Origin: Geobacter sp. UBA5735
Lineage (GTDB): Bacteria; Desulfobacterota; Desulfuromonadia; Geobacterales; Geobacteraceae
NCBI GenBank assembly: GCA_002419385.1
Contig: DIFZ01000003.1
Coordinates: 27,621 to 91,620 of the forward strand
DNA length: 64,000 bases
Direction of reading: 5' to 3'
The stretch's first letter is position 1. Every line of letters begins with the position of its first letter. A program made the position numbers and the translations under genes. Positions 41,922 to 49,994 of this stretch are shown one piece after another. The notes beneath the pieces were generated by a model. That model worked only from the letters and a program-made list of their open reading frames with translations. It did not search any database and was not told the origin of the DNA.

Positions 41922-42905
41922 ATGCTTCATGTAAAGCCAAATCCTGCCGATGAACGTTGGAACAGCGGCACGCAACCCGAATCGGGCAGCGGAAGCCCCT
42001 TTGTTCTTGCCCAGCTTTCAGATCCGCACCTTTCTTCGCTGTCCGGGGTCCGCCCCGGCAACCTGTTCAGCAAGCGCCTGCTCGGCTACCTGTCCTGGCT
42101 CCGAAATCGCCGCCGGCTCCACTGCCCGCATATCCTCGATGCACTGCTGAGCGACCTCGCGCAGACGGCGCCCGACCACGTAGCAGTAACCGGTGACCTG
42201 ACCCATCTGGGGCTGCCCGACGAATTCCGGCAGGCAGCCCGCTGGCTGAAGCAGCTGGGCCCGCCGGAAAGAGTCACGGTCATCCCCGGAAATCATGATG
42301 CCTATGTCTCCGGGAATTGGCTGGAGACCTTCAGCGAATGGGCGCCCTACCTGGCAGGTGATGAGAGCTCTGTCGTGGACCCCTATCCGATCCTGCGGGT
42401 GCGCGGCCCGGTGGCATTGATCGGGCTTTCCAGCGCACGGCCGAGCGCTCCGTTCCTTGCGGTGGGAAGCCTCGGCAGCGCGCAGCTGGCCCGCTTCGAA
42501 AACGTGCTGGAACAGGCCGGCCGCCGCGGTCTGCTGAGAATCGTCCTGCTCCACCACCCCCCCGTTCCCGGCAGCATCGCCTGGCGCAAGCGACTGACCG
42601 ACGCCCGCCTTCTTTCCGAAACGCTCTCCCGCCAGGGAGCCGAGCTGATTCTCCATGGGCACGCGCACGTTTCGATGGCACGGACGCTGGTTGCCGGCAT
42701 GCGGAACATCCCTGTTTTCGGCGCCCCCTCGGCCTCATATGCCGGTTCGAACCCGCAAAAGGCCGCCCGCTATCATCTCTTCCGTTTCGAGCGAAGAGCA
42801 GGCGGATGGCAACTTCTGCTCACCGTCCGCGCCTACTCTCCCGTCGCAAGAAGGTTCGCCATTGCACAGGAAAAGGAATTTCTCCTGACTGAACCAGGGC
42901 TCTGA
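41922..42905 (+). CDS. Calcineurin-like metallophosphoesterase
   Basis: A 327-residue phosphoesterase with the dimetal motifs: DPHL (Asp34, His36), VTGDLTHLG, PGNHDAY, LLHHPPV and GHAHVS. The start at 41922 is chosen because the catalytic fold begins 30 residues later; the frame reaches back to 41751 through the complement of the previous gene. It has no signal peptide, so it is cytoplasmic. A lipid or CDP-lipid phosphatase (like LpxH, which removes UMP from UDP-diacylglucosamine) is the most likely kind in this neighbourhood. It is divergent from the CDP-alcohol transferase gene, sharing an 85-base region that contains TTGAAA and TATATT. Confidence 0.85.
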   Translation: MLHVKPNPADERWNSGTQPESGSGSPFVLAQLSDPHLSSLSGVRPGNLFSKRLLGYLSWLRNRRRLHCPHILDALLSDLAQTAPDHVAVTGDLTHLGLPDEFRQAARWLKQLGPPERVTVIPGNHDAYVSGNWLETFSEWAPYLAGDESSVVDPYPILRVRGPVALIGLSSARPSAPFLAVGSLGSAQLARFENVLEQAGRRGLLRIVLLHHPPVPGSIAWRKRLTDARLLSETLSRQGAELILHGHAHVSMARTLVAGMRNIPVFGAPSASYAGSNPQKAARYHLFRFERRAGGWQLLLTVRAYSPVARRFAIAQEKEFLLTEPGL

Positions 42906-42924
42906 CCGCCTCTATTAACGGTTT

Positions 42925-43989
42925 TCAGACGATTTTCCGTGTCAGGACAAACCCGCCGGCAAGGACGGACAGTGCAGGGACAAGCGTTGTCCAGGCCGGG
43001 GAGACCTGGAGGATCAGGCCGGTATAGCCCAGGATCTGGTTGAGAAAGAAAAAAGCCACGCCGATAATGGCCCCCACCATGGTCAGCCAGCCGAGGCTGG
43101 CGCTGCGCATCGACCCGCAGACAAACGGCAGGGAGATCATGATCATCGCTGCCGTCATCAACGGCAGGGTCAGCTTCTGCCAGAGCGCCAGCAGGTAGCG
43201 CCCGGGATTTTGCCCGCTCTTCCGCAAATTTATAATGATGCTGTACAGCTCCGAAAGAGAAAGTGTTTGGGCGGGCAGAGCGAGGACTGCGGCCTGTTTT
43301 CTGGTGAGCAGGTCCGAAAGAACGAGTTGCGGCATGTTCCTGATCGAGCTCCCCTGATCCGTGATGACAATCTGCCGAACCTGGCGCAGGTCCCAGTTCC
43401 CATCGGCGCCGATATGCGCCTCCTGGGCGAAAATGTGGGTTGCCAGCTTGCCGCCTGAGTCGAACTCGTAGATGTCGACAGACTGGATTCCGCTGCTCCT
43501 GCCGGTACGCAGGTTTATGAAGCGGCGCCCATCCCTGGCCCAGAAGCCGCCTCGCGGCAGGATCGTTCCCGACTCCGCCAGGGCGGTTTCACGCCGGGTC
43601 CACGCCGTCTGCTCGAGGGAGGGGACGATGAACTGAAGCCCCAGGAGAAGAGCGAGCAGGGTCAGGACAGCAGGCTTTGCAAAGGCCCATCCGACGCGCT
43701 GGACGGAAATCCCGCAGGCCCGCAGAGCGGTCAGTTCGTTGTTTTTCGCCAGGAGCCCCAAGGCGATGATGCTGCCGAGCAAAGCGCTGGGCGGGGCCAG
43801 CTCGATCATGCGCTCCGGCAGAGTAAGCGCCACATACAGCAGGGCGTCGCTCGAGCTGTATCGTCCCGTGCCGACGTCGTCGAGCTGCTTGGCAAGCTCG
43901 AGAAAACTCAACAGGCCGGCGAGAACCAGATTGACATTGAGCCAGCAGCGCACAAAAACGTCGGCCAGATAGCGATCGAAAATCTTCAT
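42925..43989 (-). CDS. lptG: LptG-family permease subunit
   Basis: A 354-residue YjgP/YjgQ-family inner-membrane protein, the class that extracts lipopolysaccharide from the membrane in the LptB2FG transporter. Hydrophobic segments at about 10-35, 55-80, 98-118 and 280-350 (three) flank a periplasmic beta-jellyroll domain (about 130-260). The start at 43989 overlaps the lptF stop by three bases (ATGA), so the two subunits are made together. The lptB ATPase is not in the window. Being inside the lipid cluster, this pair may serve a cluster product instead of, or as well as, LPS. Confidence 0.9.
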   Translation of the reverse strand: MKIFDRYLADVFVRCWLNVNLVLAGLLSFLELAKQLDDVGTGRYSSSDALLYVALTLPERMIELAPPSALLGSIIALGLLAKNNELTALRACGISVQRVGWAFAKPAVLTLLALLLGLQFIVPSLEQTAWTRRETALAESGTILPRGGFWARDGRRFINLRTGRSSGIQSVDIYEFDSGGKLATHIFAQEAHIGADGNWDLRQVRQIVITDQGSSIRNMPQLVLSDLLTRKQAAVLALPAQTLSLSELYSIIINLRKSGQNPGRYLLALWQKLTLPLMTAAMIMISLPFVCGSMRSASLGWLTMVGAIIGVAFFFLNQILGYTGLILQVSPAWTTLVPALSVLAGGFVLTRKIV

Positions 43990-45089
43990 GATCGCGATCC
44001 CCCAATGGCTCGGGAGAGACGCCACCGGCAGGAGCGAAGGGGGCTGGGAACAGGGAGCAGCATCACAACCAGCACTGCATGCAGGGCAGTGACCCACCAG
44101 ATTCCGGGCATGGCATCAACCACCTGCTTTTCGACCCAGGTTTTGGCTATCAGGCTCAGGTTGTAGACGACAAAAAAAAGAACGATTGCCGCGGAAACCT
44201 TGCCATATTTGCTGCGCCGCGGAGCGACACGGCTCAGGGGAATCGCCATCAGCGCCATGAGAACGGTGGAAATCCCGGTCGAAAGGCGCCATTGAAATTC
44301 CGCGATGTCTTCGGGAGATGCGGACCGGGCCAGGAAAGCGGTCGAAGCTGCCTTGCGACGATACCTGGCGGGCGGAGTCCGGTCGGATTCAAGCCGAAGC
44401 ACGTTTGTCCCGAACTGGATAACGCGATCGACGCCCTTCGTCATATTCACTACATAGTGGCTGCCGTCCCTGAATACCAGAGCCTTGCTTCCCTGTCCGG
44501 GACCGTTTACCTGGTGGGCATCCCGGGATGTGGTCACCTTCCTCTTTCCCGACTCGACTTCCCATATCCACACATTGCGTGCCTGCCCCCGTGCCGGGGA
44601 GAGCTGTTCGGCAAAGAAAACCAGCTCGTCCCCCAACTCATAGAACCGCCCGGCTTCGACCTTGGCAATGTCGAATTCATTCCTGCCCCTGGTCTCCAGG
44701 TCATAGAGCTTTCCGTATGCCCAGGGGCGGGCATGGAGAGAAAGCCCGGTAACCATGCAGCCGAGCAGCAGCGAAAGGAAAAAAATCGGCACGATGATCC
44801 GCCAGGGGGAGATACCGCTCGCCTCCATGGCTATGATCTCATTGTCGGCGTACATGCGGCTCAGCGCAAGAACGACAGCCAGGTAGAACGTGACCGGAAG
44901 CAGGACTTCAAGAGCGATGACCACCTTGAGGGCGACCAGGGTGACAACCGTTCCACCCGAGAGCAGTCCGTTCACAGCGTCATTGAGGAACCGGACGGCG
45001 CTGTACCCCGCAAAGACCATGATCAGTATCGTGCAGACAGCCACCAGCGGCATTACAATTTCCCGTACTATGTAGCGCGCAAAAATCAA
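43986..45089 (-). CDS. lptF: LptF-family permease subunit
   Basis: A 367-residue partner of the LptG-family protein. It opens with hydrophobic helices MIFARYIVREIVMPLVAVCTILIMVFAG and VTLVALKVVIALEVLLPVTFYLAVVLAL, then ADNEIIAMEASGISPWRI, a strongly conserved coupling motif that contacts LptB. A periplasmic domain of about 120 residues follows, then three C-terminal helices. The start codon is TTG at 45089 behind AAGGAG; the first codon is translated as Met. An ATP-binding LptB partner must come from elsewhere. Confidence 0.9.
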   Translation of the reverse strand: MIFARYIVREIVMPLVAVCTILIMVFAGYSAVRFLNDAVNGLLSGGTVVTLVALKVVIALEVLLPVTFYLAVVLALSRMYADNEIIAMEASGISPWRIIVPIFFLSLLLGCMVTGLSLHARPWAYGKLYDLETRGRNEFDIAKVEAGRFYELGDELVFFAEQLSPARGQARNVWIWEVESGKRKVTTSRDAHQVNGPGQGSKALVFRDGSHYVVNMTKGVDRVIQFGTNVLRLESDRTPPARYRRKAASTAFLARSASPEDIAEFQWRLSTGISTVLMALMAIPLSRVAPRRSKYGKVSAAIVLFFVVYNLSLIAKTWVEKQVVDAMPGIWWVTALHAVLVVMLLPVPSPLRSCRWRLSRAIGGSRS

Positions 45090-45355
45090 AGCGGCTCCTT
45101 AATCATAATGAACCGTGTTGGGCCGCAAGGAGAATTTTTCTTGACCATTGCGGGTGTTTCCATCTAAATTGCAACTCAATCGTAGCATATTAGTACCAAG
45201 GGGCCCGCAAAAGCAATATTTAATCAACCCCCTCTGTCCCTGGCATGGAGAGGGGGCTTACCCCACCATAACGACTGTATGAACGTTTACGGTGCACGTG
45301 CCGCATCCAGCAGGAAACTGCCGGTGTCGCGAAACCGAGAGGAGACTGCAAGCGT

Positions 45356-46117
45356 ATGAAAGCCATCATTCTCAGTGCCGGTCAGGGCAAGAGGCTGCTC
45401 CCTCTGACCGCTGAACGGCCCAAGTGTGCCGTAACCATTCATGGCCAGTCGATGGTCGAATGGCAGATCGACGAACTGGTCAAATGCGGTGTCGAAGAGA
45501 TTTGCGTCATGCTCGGCTATGGGGCTGACATGGTTGTCGAGCTTCTGGACGAGCGGTACGGCACGGGCCGCGTCCGCACGATTTTCAACCCGTTCTTCGC
45601 GGTGGCCGACAATCTGGGCACCTGCTGGGTCGCCCGGCCGGAGATGACCGGGGATTTCATCCTGATCAACGGAGACACGCTTTTTCAGGCGCCGGTGCTG
45701 GAGAAGCTCCTGGGCTCCGCGCCGCACCCGATCACGGTGACCATCGATCGCAAGAGTTCCTACGACCTGGACGACATGAAGGTGATTGTCGACGGAGAAC
45801 GCCTCGTCCGCGTCGGCAAGGACCTCCCCCTCGACCAGGTCAACGGGGAATCCATCGGCATGCTGCTGTTCCGCGGGGAGGGTCCTGAGCTGTTCCGGCA
45901 GACCGTGGAGAGAGTCCTGCGCACGCCGACCGGCACCAAACGCTGGTACCTGTCCGTCATCGACGAACTGGCCCAGCAGAAGCCCGTCTGGACCTGCTGC
46001 ATCGAAGGGCTGGCATGGGGAGAGGTCGACTGCCCCGACGACCTGCAGCAAGCCGAGAATGTGGTCCGCGGCATCGTTGAAGGACAGACCAGCCACCGGC
46101 GCGGCGCGCTTGGGTGA
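45356..46117 (+). CDS. Sugar/phosphocholine-type nucleotidyltransferase
   Basis: A 253-residue Rossmann-like nucleotidyltransferase with LSAGQGKRLLPLTAERPKCAV, the NTP-binding motif GxGxRxxPLTxxxPK, then LINGDTLF (metal-binding Asp). It resembles LicC-type phosphocholine cytidylyltransferases and NDP-sugar synthases, with a short length typical of the first. GAGAGGAG precedes the ATG. It opens the rightward half of the cluster. A CDP-alcohol produced here could feed the CDP-alcohol transferase at 40634; the alcohol (choline-, glycerol-, inositol-like) cannot be read from sequence. Confidence 0.82.
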   Translation: MKAIILSAGQGKRLLPLTAERPKCAVTIHGQSMVEWQIDELVKCGVEEICVMLGYGADMVVELLDERYGTGRVRTIFNPFFAVADNLGTCWVARPEMTGDFILINGDTLFQAPVLEKLLGSAPHPITVTIDRKSSYDLDDMKVIVDGERLVRVGKDLPLDQVNGESIGMLLFRGEGPELFRQTVERVLRTPTGTKRWYLSVIDELAQQKPVWTCCIEGLAWGEVDCPDDLQQAENVVRGIVEGQTSHRRGALG

Positions 46118-46142
46118 CAATGAACTACAAAGGAAAGCATTC

Positions 46143-47393
46143 ATGTCCGTGAATCTCAACCCTCTCGATTACTACCGCCTTCCCTGGAATTACGCCGACA
46201 ACGCCATTTCCTGGCTTGAGCCGACCACCGTGTGCAACCTCCGCTGCGAGGGCTGCTACCGGGATTTCGACAGCCAGCAGCACAAGAGCCTCGAGGAAGT
46301 CCGCGCCGAACTGGAGCTGTTCAGGAAGCTCAGGAAGAGCGACTGCATAAGCATCGCGGGAGGGGACCCCCTCGTCTATCCGCACATCGTCGAACTGGTC
46401 GGAATCATCCGGTCGATGGGCTGGAAACCGATCATCAACACCAATGGCATCGCCCTGGACGAGCCCCTCCTGCGCAAACTCAAAGAGGCAGGCGTCTACG
46501 GCTTCACCCTCCATGTCGATTCGACCCAGCGCCGACCTGATACGCCGGCGACAACAGAGACAGAGCTCAACGATCTGCGCCTGAAGTTCGCCCGGATGCT
46601 CTCAGAGGCCGGCAACATAGCCTGTTCATTCAACGCCACCGTCAGCGAGAAAACCCTGCACGAGGTGCCTGCTCTCGTCGAATGGGCCAGGCAGCACGCC
46701 GACCTGGTGCAGACGATGGTCTTCATTCTCTTCCGCTCCCCGGGGCTGACCGGCGATTTCGATAACTACGCCAGGGGAGAAAAGATCGAGATGGGGGAGG
46801 TCTACAAGGAATCAGAGTGGGGCGGCGAGAAAGTCCTGATGGCCCAGGACGTGGTAAACACGATCCGCGAAGCCGATCCGGCCTATGAGCCGTGCGCCTT
46901 TCTCAACGGAACGGCAAACCCCGCTTCTTTCAAATGGCTGCTGGCCAACCGGACCGTTTTTGCAGGGAGAACGGTGGGCTACATGTCCCCCCTGATGATG
47001 GAGCTGATCCAGACCGCCAACCACCTGTTCACCGGCAAGTATCTCTCCTATGCCAGTCCCCGCGCGACTTCCCTTGGCAAGGCGACTGCGCTGCTGGGCT
47101 CCCTGTTCGACCGAGCCAGCAGGAAGATACTGTTCACTATCCTGAAGCAGGCCGTCAGCAGACCTGCCAGCGCCCTGCGCACGGCGCACATGCAGTCCAT
47201 AATGATCATCCAGCCGGTCAATTTCGAAGCGGACGGACGTCAGGACATGTGTGACAGTTGCCCTGACATTACGGTGCACGAAGGGAAGCTGGTCTGGAGC
47301 TGCCGCCTGGAAGAACTTCGCAAATACGGTGATTTCGTCACGATGGTGCCGAAAAGCTGCAGCTCGCGGGGACTTCCTGGGGAAGCCCGTTAG
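46143..47393 (+). CDS. Radical SAM protein
   Basis: A 416-residue radical SAM protein. The [4Fe-4S] motif CNLRCEGC (Cys31, Cys35, Cys38) follows WLEPTTVCNLRCEGC; GGDP at about 79-82 is the SAM loop. The C-terminal part, after 300, contains CDSCPD and a run of helices and probably binds an additional metal or substrate. It starts 25 bases after the nucleotidyltransferase stop and its TAG ends just before the next gene, so it belongs to the operon. The reaction is unknown; a modification of the sphingolipid or its headgroup is an inference from position. Confidence 0.85.
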   Translation: MSVNLNPLDYYRLPWNYADNAISWLEPTTVCNLRCEGCYRDFDSQQHKSLEEVRAELELFRKLRKSDCISIAGGDPLVYPHIVELVGIIRSMGWKPIINTNGIALDEPLLRKLKEAGVYGFTLHVDSTQRRPDTPATTETELNDLRLKFARMLSEAGNIACSFNATVSEKTLHEVPALVEWARQHADLVQTMVFILFRSPGLTGDFDNYARGEKIEMGEVYKESEWGGEKVLMAQDVVNTIREADPAYEPCAFLNGTANPASFKWLLANRTVFAGRTVGYMSPLMMELIQTANHLFTGKYLSYASPRATSLGKATALLGSLFDRASRKILFTILKQAVSRPASALRTAHMQSIMIIQPVNFEADGRQDMCDSCPDITVHEGKLVWSCRLEELRKYGDFVTMVPKSCSSRGLPGEAR

Positions 47394-48584
47394 ATGCCCG
47401 CAAGCACTCGGTTCAGGGAACCGTCAGCGGCAACAGCTGGAGCAACTTCTTCAAGCGCTCCGCTTGAGATCGTGCCGGTGCGCACTGAGAATGAGCGCCG
47501 CAGATTCCTGCGGCTGCCCTGGTCGCTGTACGCGGATGATCCAGCATGGATTCCGCCCCTGCTTCTCGAGCGCAAAGAGCACCTGTCGAAGCGCAATCCC
47601 TTCTTCCGCCATGCATCGTTCCAATCCTGGATCGCCCTGCGCGGAAGCGAGACAGTGGGACGCATCAGCGCGCAGGTGGACCGGCTCCATCTGGAGCGCT
47701 ATGATGACCGTACCGGCTTCTTCGGCCTGATCGAGGCGCAAGACGACCCGGCCGTGTTTCGGGCGCTTTTCGATACAGCGCAAAACTGGCTGCGCGAGCA
47801 GGGGATGCGCCGCGTCATGGGTCCGTTCAACCTTTCCATCAACGATGAATGCGGCCTGCTCGTCGAGGGGTTCGATACACCGCCCATGATCATGATGGGA
47901 CATGCTTTGCCGTACTATTCAAGCCGCATTGAGGAACAAGGCTTTACCGGGATTCAGGATCTCCTGGCCTATAGAATCAAAAGCGACTTCGCCGCGCCCC
48001 GTCATCTGGACAGGCTGAGCTCGCGGGTTGCTCAGCACGTGCACCTGCGCCCGTTACGGCGCCGGCAATTCGCCGAAGACCTGGCGATTGTCAAAGATAT
48101 CTTCGAGGATGCATGGTCGAACAACTGGGGATTTCTGCCGTTTACCGTGGAGGAGTTCGCAGAACTGGGCAGAAACCTCAAACTGCTGGTGCCTCTCGAC
48201 TATGTGCGCATAGCTGAAATAGATGGTGAGCCGGCCGCGATGATGGTTCTCTTTCCGAACCTCAACGAAGCGATCAGAGACCTGGCCGGCAGGCTGCTTC
48301 CCTTCGGGTGGCTGAAGCTGCTCTGGCGCCTCAAGGTCAGCGGGGTGAAGAGCGGCCGCGTGCCGCTGATGGGGGTACGCCGGCGCTTTCAGGGAGGCCG
48401 TCTCGGGGCCACCCTGGCCCTGATGATGATAACCTCCCTGCAGACCCCCGCACGCAAGCATGGCATGGAAGACGTCGAGATGTCCTGGATACTGGAGACC
48501 AACAAGGGAGTGCGCAACATCATCGAGTCGATCGGCGGGATACCTTATAAACGCTATCGAATCTACCAGAAAGAGCTATTTTGA
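47394..48584 (+). CDS. GNAT-fold protein, bacterial ceramide synthase candidate
   Basis: A 396-residue acyl-CoA N-acyltransferase-like protein. It begins directly after the radical SAM stop (no gap) behind GGGGAAG. The sequence has the recognisable pattern LPWSLYADDPAWIPPLLLERKEHL, GPFNLSINDECGLLV and a C-terminal GVRRRFQGGRLGATLA, which fits the GNAT acyl-CoA-binding loop. These proteins match, in my recollection, the family that contains the Caulobacter ceramide synthase, which N-acylates a long-chain base. Expected here: acyl-CoA (or acyl-ACP) plus sphinganine-like base to ceramide. Other amino-acyltransferase roles are possible. Confidence 0.75.
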   Translation: MPASTRFREPSAATAGATSSSAPLEIVPVRTENERRRFLRLPWSLYADDPAWIPPLLLERKEHLSKRNPFFRHASFQSWIALRGSETVGRISAQVDRLHLERYDDRTGFFGLIEAQDDPAVFRALFDTAQNWLREQGMRRVMGPFNLSINDECGLLVEGFDTPPMIMMGHALPYYSSRIEEQGFTGIQDLLAYRIKSDFAAPRHLDRLSSRVAQHVHLRPLRRRQFAEDLAIVKDIFEDAWSNNWGFLPFTVEEFAELGRNLKLLVPLDYVRIAEIDGEPAAMMVLFPNLNEAIRDLAGRLLPFGWLKLLWRLKVSGVKSGRVPLMGVRRRFQGGRLGATLALMMITSLQTPARKHGMEDVEMSWILETNKGVRNIIESIGGIPYKRYRIYQKELF

Positions 48585-48600
48585 AAGAAATCGGCACGAC

Positions 48601-49413
48601 ATGACCAGTGTTCCGGGAAAATTCGCCGCCATCATTCTCGCAGGGGATCGCGGTCCTGGCGACCCGGTTGCGAAAGCGTCCGGTGTCGGCTGCAAAGCGC
48701 TGGTCCCGGTTGGCGGGCGTCCCATGGTGCTGCGTGTAATCGATGCGCTGCAGAGTTCCTCGAGCATTGATTCGCTCCTGGTGTGCGGCTCTTCGTCACG
48801 CCTTCGCGGCCATTCTTCGGAGCTGGACAGCCTGATCGCCGCCGGGAAGGTCAGCTGGGTCGAGAACGAATCGTCGCCGAGCCTGAGCGCCGGGGCCGCC
48901 TTGCGCGTTGTGCCAGAAGGCCAGCCGGCGCTGTTGACCACAGCCGACCACGCACTGCTCACGCCCCGGATGGTCGATCATTTCTGCGCCAGGGCAGCCG
49001 AAACCTGCTGTGACGTTGTTGCCGGACTGGCGCGGGCCGACATGGTGGCAGCCGCCTTTCCCGAAGGGCATCGGACCGTAACCCGCTTGCGCGACGGAGG
49101 ATATTGCGGCTGCAACCTCTTTGCCTTCCTCTCTCCCCGGGCCGGCAGCGCAGTGGCTTTCTGGCGGCGGATCGAGGAGCAGCGCAAGCACCCGCTGCGA
49201 ATCGTGCGGGTGCTCGGCCTCGGGGCCGTGCTCCGTTATCTGCTGGGGCGCCTGACCATGGAAGAGGGACTGGAACGCCTTTCCGCCCTGATGGAAGCTC
49301 GTGCCGGTGTGGTCTGGATGGAGGATGCGGCTGCGGCAGTCGATGTGGACAAGATCGAGGACTGGACGCTTGCAGAGGAAATCGTCGCACGATCGCAGCA
49401 GGACAGGCCGTAA
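48601..49413 (+). CDS. MobA-like nucleotidyltransferase
   Basis: A 270-residue NTP transferase-like protein starting MTSVPGKFAAIILAGDRG; the canonical GxGxR loop is altered to GDRGPGDPVAK and Lys32 (GCKALVPVGG) takes the place of a later conserved Lys. TTADHALLTP supplies the metal-binding Asp. A second nucleotidyltransferase in the same cluster beside the one at 45356. It could activate a headgroup or may be a regulatory paralogue. It starts 16 bases after the GNAT stop. Start choice is open because no strong ribosome-binding site is seen. Confidence 0.75.
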   Translation: MTSVPGKFAAIILAGDRGPGDPVAKASGVGCKALVPVGGRPMVLRVIDALQSSSSIDSLLVCGSSSRLRGHSSELDSLIAAGKVSWVENESSPSLSAGAALRVVPEGQPALLTTADHALLTPRMVDHFCARAAETCCDVVAGLARADMVAAAFPEGHRTVTRLRDGGYCGCNLFAFLSPRAGSAVAFWRRIEEQRKHPLRIVRVLGLGAVLRYLLGRLTMEEGLERLSALMEARAGVVWMEDAAAAVDVDKIEDWTLAEEIVARSQQDRP

Positions 49414-49534
49414 AAAAATTCTTTTTATTTTATTGAAGTTGTGACATATAATGAGCGATGTTTGCCTTAATGTGCGGCTGCACTCCCCCGCCCGGGCATC
49501 GACATGGTGCAACAGCGTTGTGCACGAGGCTCCC

Positions 49535-49966
49535 ATGACCACTGCGACCCTCCAGAAATTCGGCTATCCGGGCACCGTCATTGAAGATGGGCACCGTTGG
49601 GCCGTTCTGCTGCGTCCTGCGCAGGTCACGCTGGGTTCACTGGTGCTGGTCTGCAAAGAACCAGTCCAGGAGTTTTCCAGCCTCAGCCCGGAAGCTTTCG
49701 CGGATCTCCGGGAGATTACCGGGCGCTTAGAGCGATCGCTCCGGAGAGCCTTCGCTTTCGACAGGATCAACTATCTCATGCTGATGATGGTCGATCCCGA
49801 TGTCCACTTTCATGTCATACCGCGCTACGCTCAGGAGCGCCGTTTCGCGGAGACGGTTTTTCTCGACCCGAGCTGGCCAGGCCAACCTGACCTGAGCAGG
49901 CTCAATTACCTAGACGATGCAACACGGGAGGCACTCAGAAAGCATCTCATCTCTAACTGGAAATGA
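49535..49966 (+). CDS. HIT-family protein
   Basis: A 143-residue histidine-triad protein. DVHFHVIPRY gives the HxHxH-like active-site motif, and the rest matches the AppppA hydrolase/galactose-1-phosphate uridylyltransferase-like subfamily: LVCKEPVQEF, INYLMLMMVDP. An ATG at 49535 follows GAGG; an in-frame ATG at 49451 has no ribosome-binding site but lies after TATAAT, and would add 28 residues. HIT proteins cleave nucleotide alpha-phosphates, so hydrolysis of a CDP-lipid or nucleotide intermediate is a reasonable inference. Confidence 0.8.
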   Translation: MTTATLQKFGYPGTVIEDGHRWAVLLRPAQVTLGSLVLVCKEPVQEFSSLSPEAFADLREITGRLERSLRRAFAFDRINYLMLMMVDPDVHFHVIPRYAQERRFAETVFLDPSWPGQPDLSRLNYLDDATREALRKHLISNWK

Positions 49967-49994
49967 TTACCATTTTCCCTGAATCGTTAACTTT

